Origin: Symbiodinium natans
Taxonomy: Eukaryota > Sar > Dinophyceae > Suessiales > Symbiodiniaceae
Length of the DNA: 55,000 bases
Reading direction: 5' to 3'
NCBI GenBank assembly: GCA_905221605.1
Contig: CAJNDS010002190.1
Coordinates: 578,338 to 633,337 of the forward strand
In this document: positions 46,601 through 52,600 of the stretch, piece by piece
Numbering within the stretch: position 1 is the first letter of the stretch
How the letters are laid out: the number at the start of each line of letters is the position of its first letter
Notes under the pieces: model-generated
What the model was told of the DNA's origin: nothing
The model's input: the letters and a program-made list of their open reading frames with translations, nothing else
Database searches by the model: none
Position numbers and translations under genes: made by a program

Positions 46601-49600
46601 AAAAGTGGGTGACGACTGCGTTAGCCTTCCTACGGGAAATGGACCTGATCCAGAGCAAACGTCAGGAGCTGGGGGGAGGAGGCGTGGGAGGTCGTCAGGT
46701 CCCCAAGGATCCGAGTACGGCTTCTGGCTCCGCCGCCGGAAGCGACGAACAAAACCTGAGCGGAAAGAGGCGGCACCCAAGAGCCCCAAAGAAGAAAGCA
46801 TCCCCGCAAACAGGCTAGTCGGTCGTGACTCTACCGGGGCCGACCCCAATGTCACTTCCTCAACAGCTTTGGCTGCCCCGTCGGGCAGCCCTAATCCCAC
46901 TTTGTCCCATGGAGCTGCTCCTAGTGGTGCCGCCAACCCCTTGCGAGCCGCCTCGCATACGCACTACGAACCGGCCCCTGAGCAGAGCTTGGACTTTGAT
47001 GCAACTATTTCTTTTCGGCAATGGTCCGCCTCCCTTCCTAGATGGATCCTCGCTACCCGGACCCGTCTGGCGGCCTTGTTGCGATGTACTTTTTCTTTTG
47101 CTGCGCAAAGAGGTGAGCTTGAGCCTCCCTCCTCCGCATTGTTCCCGCTGCCGGGCTACCTGGCCCCTTCTTTCCTAAGCAGTGGCCCAAAGCTGTCACA
47201 ACGACATTGGCGCAGGACTCGAGAAGATCGGCTTGTGCACATAATCGCTATGGCCCTTAACCTTCTTCACTGCAATGGCCGCTGGCCCATTCCTGCCCTG
47301 CTTTGGAGGCGCCCTTCAGAAGCTCAACGAAGCATTTTGGACAAACTTCGGGCGCTTGTTCGTGCGTGTGAGTCTCGCCAGGAACACTTTCCCTTGCCTC
47401 CTGGCCGCTCTGGGTTTGAATTCATGTCCCGTTTGATGGACCTTGAGGCCTTTGCGTCTCTGCATTGTGATGTTGGTGGCTATGCAAAGCCAGAGCCACC
47501 TGCATATCAGCCTGCCACCGGTGAGGCTGACCATGAAGCTGAGGCTCCGACTGCCACCGCCCCTGACCCCGCAGGCAAGGTGGCTGTCCCGAGCCTCGAC
47601 CACAAGCGTGCTGAGTTGCATCCATACAGGTCACTTGATGTCGACAGGTTGAAGCTGTCTGGCATGGCGCAGTGGCCCACGGAGCAATTCTTGGATGGCC
47701 CATTCTGGTTACCCTACCAGGAGCCTCGGGCGCTGCTACACGAAGCCCCGGTCGACTGGAGCAACACCCCATCCTTCACGGATTCAAAGGCCGAAATGGA
47801 GAAATTGGTGAAGATGTGGGATGCTCAGCACCTGTTGGCGTGGCATCGAGCCCCGCTCCTTGATGACCACTTTTGCAAAATCTTTAACGCCTACAAATCG
47901 CCGCTTCGAGACCGTCAGATTGGTGACCGAAGAATCGCTAACCAACGTGAGCTCCATTTGGCAGGTCCCTCTGCTGATCTCCCGCAGCCTTATCTGCTGG
48001 CGTATTTGGTGGTTCCTCGGGGCCATGTTGTGCGTGGCTATGTGTCGGACCGCAAAGATTTCTATCACCAGTGCCAGGTAACGGCTGAAAGATCGGCTTC
48101 TAATCTCCTGCCCTTGCGTCTGAGCTTAGAGGAAATTTCCATGCTTGGCCTTGGAACCCTGCCAGATGAGCACGTGCGCAAGCCTGCCGACCGGTCGGTG
48201 ATCGGGGATGGGTTGTCGGCCCCACATGTGCAAATGCAGCGGACGCCTGTTGGCACACCGGGTATTTTCTACCCAGGATTCCGCTCACTGTTGCAAGGCG
48301 ACCACATGGGAGTCGAATTTGCCCTGGAAAGCCACAGCCAGCTTCTTCAAGGGGCTGGATGCCTCCACCCTCTCCAGAGGTTGAGAGCCAATCACCCAAT
48401 GCCCTGGCCCGGAGTTCTTGAGGCTCTTTTCATCGACGATTATGTTGCCCTCTCGGCCCAAACGCTTGGTGACTCTCACGCGGGTAAGCCGCCGCTTTCA
48501 AGCAAGCTCCATGCCCAGGCCACTGCTGCCTATGCCACCCACCAGGTCCTTGGCAGTCCTGAAAAGGACGTGCTAGGAGAAACGCTCTTCACTGCTATTG
48601 GGGCTGAGGTTGACGCTAGACCTAGGGTTGTTCAGGGCATTGGGGTTCTAGTTGGTTGCCCGCTTGGTAAGAGACTCTCCCTCGCTGCCCTCTCGCTCCG
48701 CGCCGCGCGCCTGCCAATCTCAACTGAGAAGTTTGCTTCGCGCCTTGCGGGCGCTTGGGTCTCTGCTACAATGTTCCGGCGGCCATCCATGGCGATCTTT
48801 GATCACACCTTCAGAGCGGCTGCCCCTCAGCCGGGTCTTTCTTCGGTCACACCTTTCGCTTTGGGTCGGGCTGTCAGGGAAGAGTGGGCGCTTGCCAGCG
48901 CTCTCTCTCTTGTTCTGGTGTCAAACGCCTCCCTGCAACCTGAAACACAGGTCTTCGCTACAGATGCGTCCACACGTAAAGGAGGTATTGTGTCCGCTCG
49001 GCTTGAACCTTCTTCGGCCACATCTCTGTGGCTTGCTGGGGATAAGAGGGGGTCCTACACTGTGCTCGACCGTCCTGTCGCAGGGTACCTCAGGTCACTT
49101 GGCGAGGAAGTTCAGGACTTGCTCGATCATGACTTGGCGCGTGAGGGATGGTTTGACTCGAATTCCACCCCTTCCCCGTCAAAGCATCTGCCCTTGAGAT
49201 TCGATATGATCGAGATCTGTGGCGTGTCGGGGCTTGTGTCAAGTGAGATCTCAAAGCTGGGTCTGACTCCAGGACCTGTGATCGACGTGAGTAGGAGCCC
49301 TCATTATGACGTGCTCGATGCTTCGTTGGTTTCTTGCATCATTTCATGGCTGCACCAGGGCGTAGCGCGGTCACTCATGCTCTCGCCTCCTGGCGGCACC
49401 TTCTCACCAGCTGCTAGGCCGAAGGTTAGGAGCTACCGTGAGCCAGAAGGCTTCCTGCCGAGGAGCCCGAAGGCCACCCTTGGCAACAGAGTGGCGAAAC
49501 GCTGCATCCTGCTCTTTAGAGTTTGTGTCACGTTGGGCCTCCCTGGCCTCCTTGACCAACCGCGAAAATCAATCTTGGCCTGGACATCATGGTGGATCTC

Positions 49601-52600
49601 AGCCGCTAAGAAAAAGGGGGTCTCTGAATGGCAGTTGGCTACCTGCGCATGCGGATCTACTCACCAGAGGGAGCACAGGTTCTTAGGGACTAGGATCTCG
49701 GACAGTTTGCTGTCATCAAGGTGCACCTGCGAGCGGGACAGTCTTTCAAAGGGTGCGGCAAACTGCCCTAGCCTAGCACTTGCAATCGCTCGCTCCTTTG
49801 CTGAGGCCCTGAGGGGGTGTGCTCTGAGCTCGTACCCAAAACGGCCTGCCCTCGAGTCAGTCATCGTCAACGACCTGTTACTGACAGCAAAGTGGTCCCT
49901 TCACAGGGCTTGGTACTGGCAGAGATCAAGCCACATAAATATACTTGAGTTGTCAGTCGTGGTTTCATTGCTCACGGAGCTTGCAAAGACTAGGCAGTGG
50001 TCGAGGGTTACGGTCTTGGTCGACTCACTGGTCACCAAGGGCAGCCTCGCCAAAGGCCGTTCTTCCAGCCTTGCATTGACCCCTCTTCTCAGAAAGGCTT
50101 CTGCAATTCAACTCGCGGCAGGTGTGCATTCGACATACCACTATGCACCTACCCGCCTTAATATTGCAGACGATCCGACACGTGAGGCTTGCCTTCGAGA
50201 GGGAGCGGCAATAGCTTTGCACCAGCGCCTGAGTCCGCTTGCCTTCCATCGGCTGGCTTGCATCAACCACGCTCGACCAGTTGCCGGTTGGGCGCGTCTT
50301 GTGCTAGTTTGCCTTTGCGTAAAGTGCCCCGCGGATTGGCATCAAGTGAGTTCCCTGCTTGAAGCTGAGCTCCGGCCACCAACGCCTGGCCATTCCCTCT
50401 GGAACCCCACGCTTGGATATCCTGGGGAAGGACCAGCTTGCTTGACCTCTAATGTTGCTGCGCCAGCTGTCGAGGTCGGCCCCTCGGGAGTTTGCTGGGG
50501 CCTGGCCCTACTGCCAGTTGCTGCCTTCGGCGATTTTTTCCTTGTCGTTATCATATGCCTCGCACAGGGTTTGCATCTTAGTGAAGGGACCATCAGGTTT
50601 CTCCTCCTGCCTTCTATCACTGCTTCCTCTCGATCCACTGCTTTTGCCGTGCACTGCTGCTCATTTGGTCTCGGTTCCTCATGTAGCCTGGTCTGTGCCA
50701 ACAATTCCCAGCACCAAGGCATCGCAGCTTTTGTCTTGCACCTCAGCACCATCTTATGGCTCTGCTGCTGTCTTTGCGGGGGATTCTTCCCGTCCTCATC
50801 TCGTCAGGTCTCGTCGTCCATCCGTAGACTTAGTATCTCGTGGATAGCGCCCCTAGTTTTTCTAGGTAGCCTGGGATGTGCTCATGGCGCCCTCCTTGCA
50901 CTGACGAAAGCTGACCAGGCGCGTGCTGCTGTACGAAACTCCGTAAGACTGGTGCCGGATCGTGTGGTGAGGCCGCTTACGAGGACTAGGCGTTCGGCGC
51001 TGTTAGAGCAGTTCGCCCGGTGGCTGGCTGGCTCTGGTCGGCGTCCGCTGAAAGAGCTTCTTGCCCTTCCTGCAGATCAAGCTGAGATTGTTGCGCAAGC
51101 TTTGGTTGATTTTGGTCTTGAGCTGTTTAGCTCGGGGCGGAGCTATTCATCCTACGCTGAGACTATCAACGCGGTTGCAGCTGCAAGGCCCTTACTTCGA
51201 CGATTGCTAACCCAATCGTGGGACCTAGCTTTCGCTTGGCTTGCAGAAGAACCTCACATACATCATGTTGCGATGCCTGTCAGTGTGTTGTTGGGGCTTG
51301 TGGCTGCGGCACTCGCTTGGGGTTGGCTTCGTGAAGCTGGGGTGTTCAGCCTGGCATGGGCAGGTTTGTTGAGGATAGGGGAGGTGCTCGCCGCTACGCG
51401 ACACCACCTCATTCTCCCTCGTGACTCGGCCCCAGGAGTCAGCCACGCCATCCTTCAGGTTAGTGCCCCAAAGACAAGAGGGAGGGCAGCGCGCCATCAG
51501 GCGTCACGTGTGGACCCATCAGACTTGGTGCAACTTTTGGACGTTGCCTTTGGTGAGCTGGACGCCAGTGAGAAACTCTGGCCATGGTCGGCCAGCACCT
51601 TGCGAAAGAGGCTCCATCTGCTTCTTGAGGCCCTCTGCTTACCGACGACGCATCAACGTGATTGTCGAGCTTTCGATTTGGGGTCTTTCAGACCGGGAGG
51701 GGCAACGTGGCTCCTTGAGAGAACTGAAAATTCAGAATTGGTGCGGAGACGCGGCCGCTGGCTGTCGGTCCGTGTCATGGAGATTTATCTCCAGGAGGTT
51801 GCTGCAGCCTCCTATGTGCCAAGACTTCAACCCCACCAACGCTGGCGCGTCCAGGTCATGGCCCAAGCTTTCCCGCGCTTGCTCAAGAAGGCAGCTTTCT
51901 TTTCACAAGCGAGGATCCCACCCAGTGCGTGGTATTTTCTTCTTCGAGGTTCTGGCCACACAGGGTAATTTGCGAAACAGTCTTGGAAGAGTTGGAAGAT
52001 GTGCCAGTTTTTCCTCTAGCCTCTGAACAAGTTCGTGAGGCAACTTTCGGAGGGCAGGTCTCAGCTGGCCTCTTTTGCAGTACAGTGCAATCGCCGGCCC
52101 TGCCTCCTCAACAACTCCTTTGCAGTCTGCGCAGCAGAAAAGCAGGAGCGAGTGCAGTAAGGCGCCATGCTTGATCAGTAAGCTGGCAACTGAATGTGTT
52201 TCGCAATCTTAAGCTGTTCACCCGCCCGAACCCACCCTAGTCTGTGGGCCAGTTTTTCCTCTAGCCTCTGAACAAGTTCGTGAGGCAACTTTCGGAGGGC
52301 AGGTCTCAGCTGGCCTCTTTTGCAGTACAGTGCAATCGCCGGCCCTGCCTCCTCAACAACTCCTTTGCAGTCTGCGCAGCAGAAAAGCAGGAGCGAGTGC
52401 AGTAAGGCGCCATGCTTGAAAGGTTTCTGAAGTATGGGCCCTTGGGTTGTGTGGGGTATATAAGGGGTAGAAAAGCATACTAAGGGACCATGCAAGTAAC
52501 CTAAGAGCTTAGAGCCTTTGGGAATTCATTTGCGTGGTAATGGCTTAGGGTACTTTGCTTCTTGTGTTGCTGATTCTACTTGCAGGTCATGGTGACGAAC

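Larger units (their letters stand above)
44151..52419 (+). mobile_element. Complete tyrosine-recombinase retrotransposon (DIRS order, PAT/Ngaro-like) in globin intron 6
   Basis: Architecture: A1 (44151-44196), ORF1, ORF2, pol, B1 (52003-52174), A2 (52175-52220), 27 bp, B2 (52248-52419). B1 abuts A2, the arrangement called split direct repeats, known from PAT and Ngaro elements that move through a circle and a tyrosine recombinase and leave no target duplication. The left junction reads CCCTGA|TCAG, the internal one GCTTGA|TCAG and the right one GCTTGA|AAGG, so all share TGA. The flanks GGTCCCTTACCTCCCTGA and AAGGTTTCTGAAGTATGGGC are the two halves of a dispersed repeat seen intact at 29.2 kb. 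Frames are open and repeats nearly identical, so insertion is probably recent. However, the methyltransferase-like cysteine and the recombinase histidine appear replaced, so activity is uncertain. Confidence 0.88.

Noticed and set aside
45171-46784. 5' half of the 2,265-codon open frame
   Set aside because: It overlaps ORF2 in another frame, starts without ATG and has no domain; only the part from about 46785 is taken as pol.
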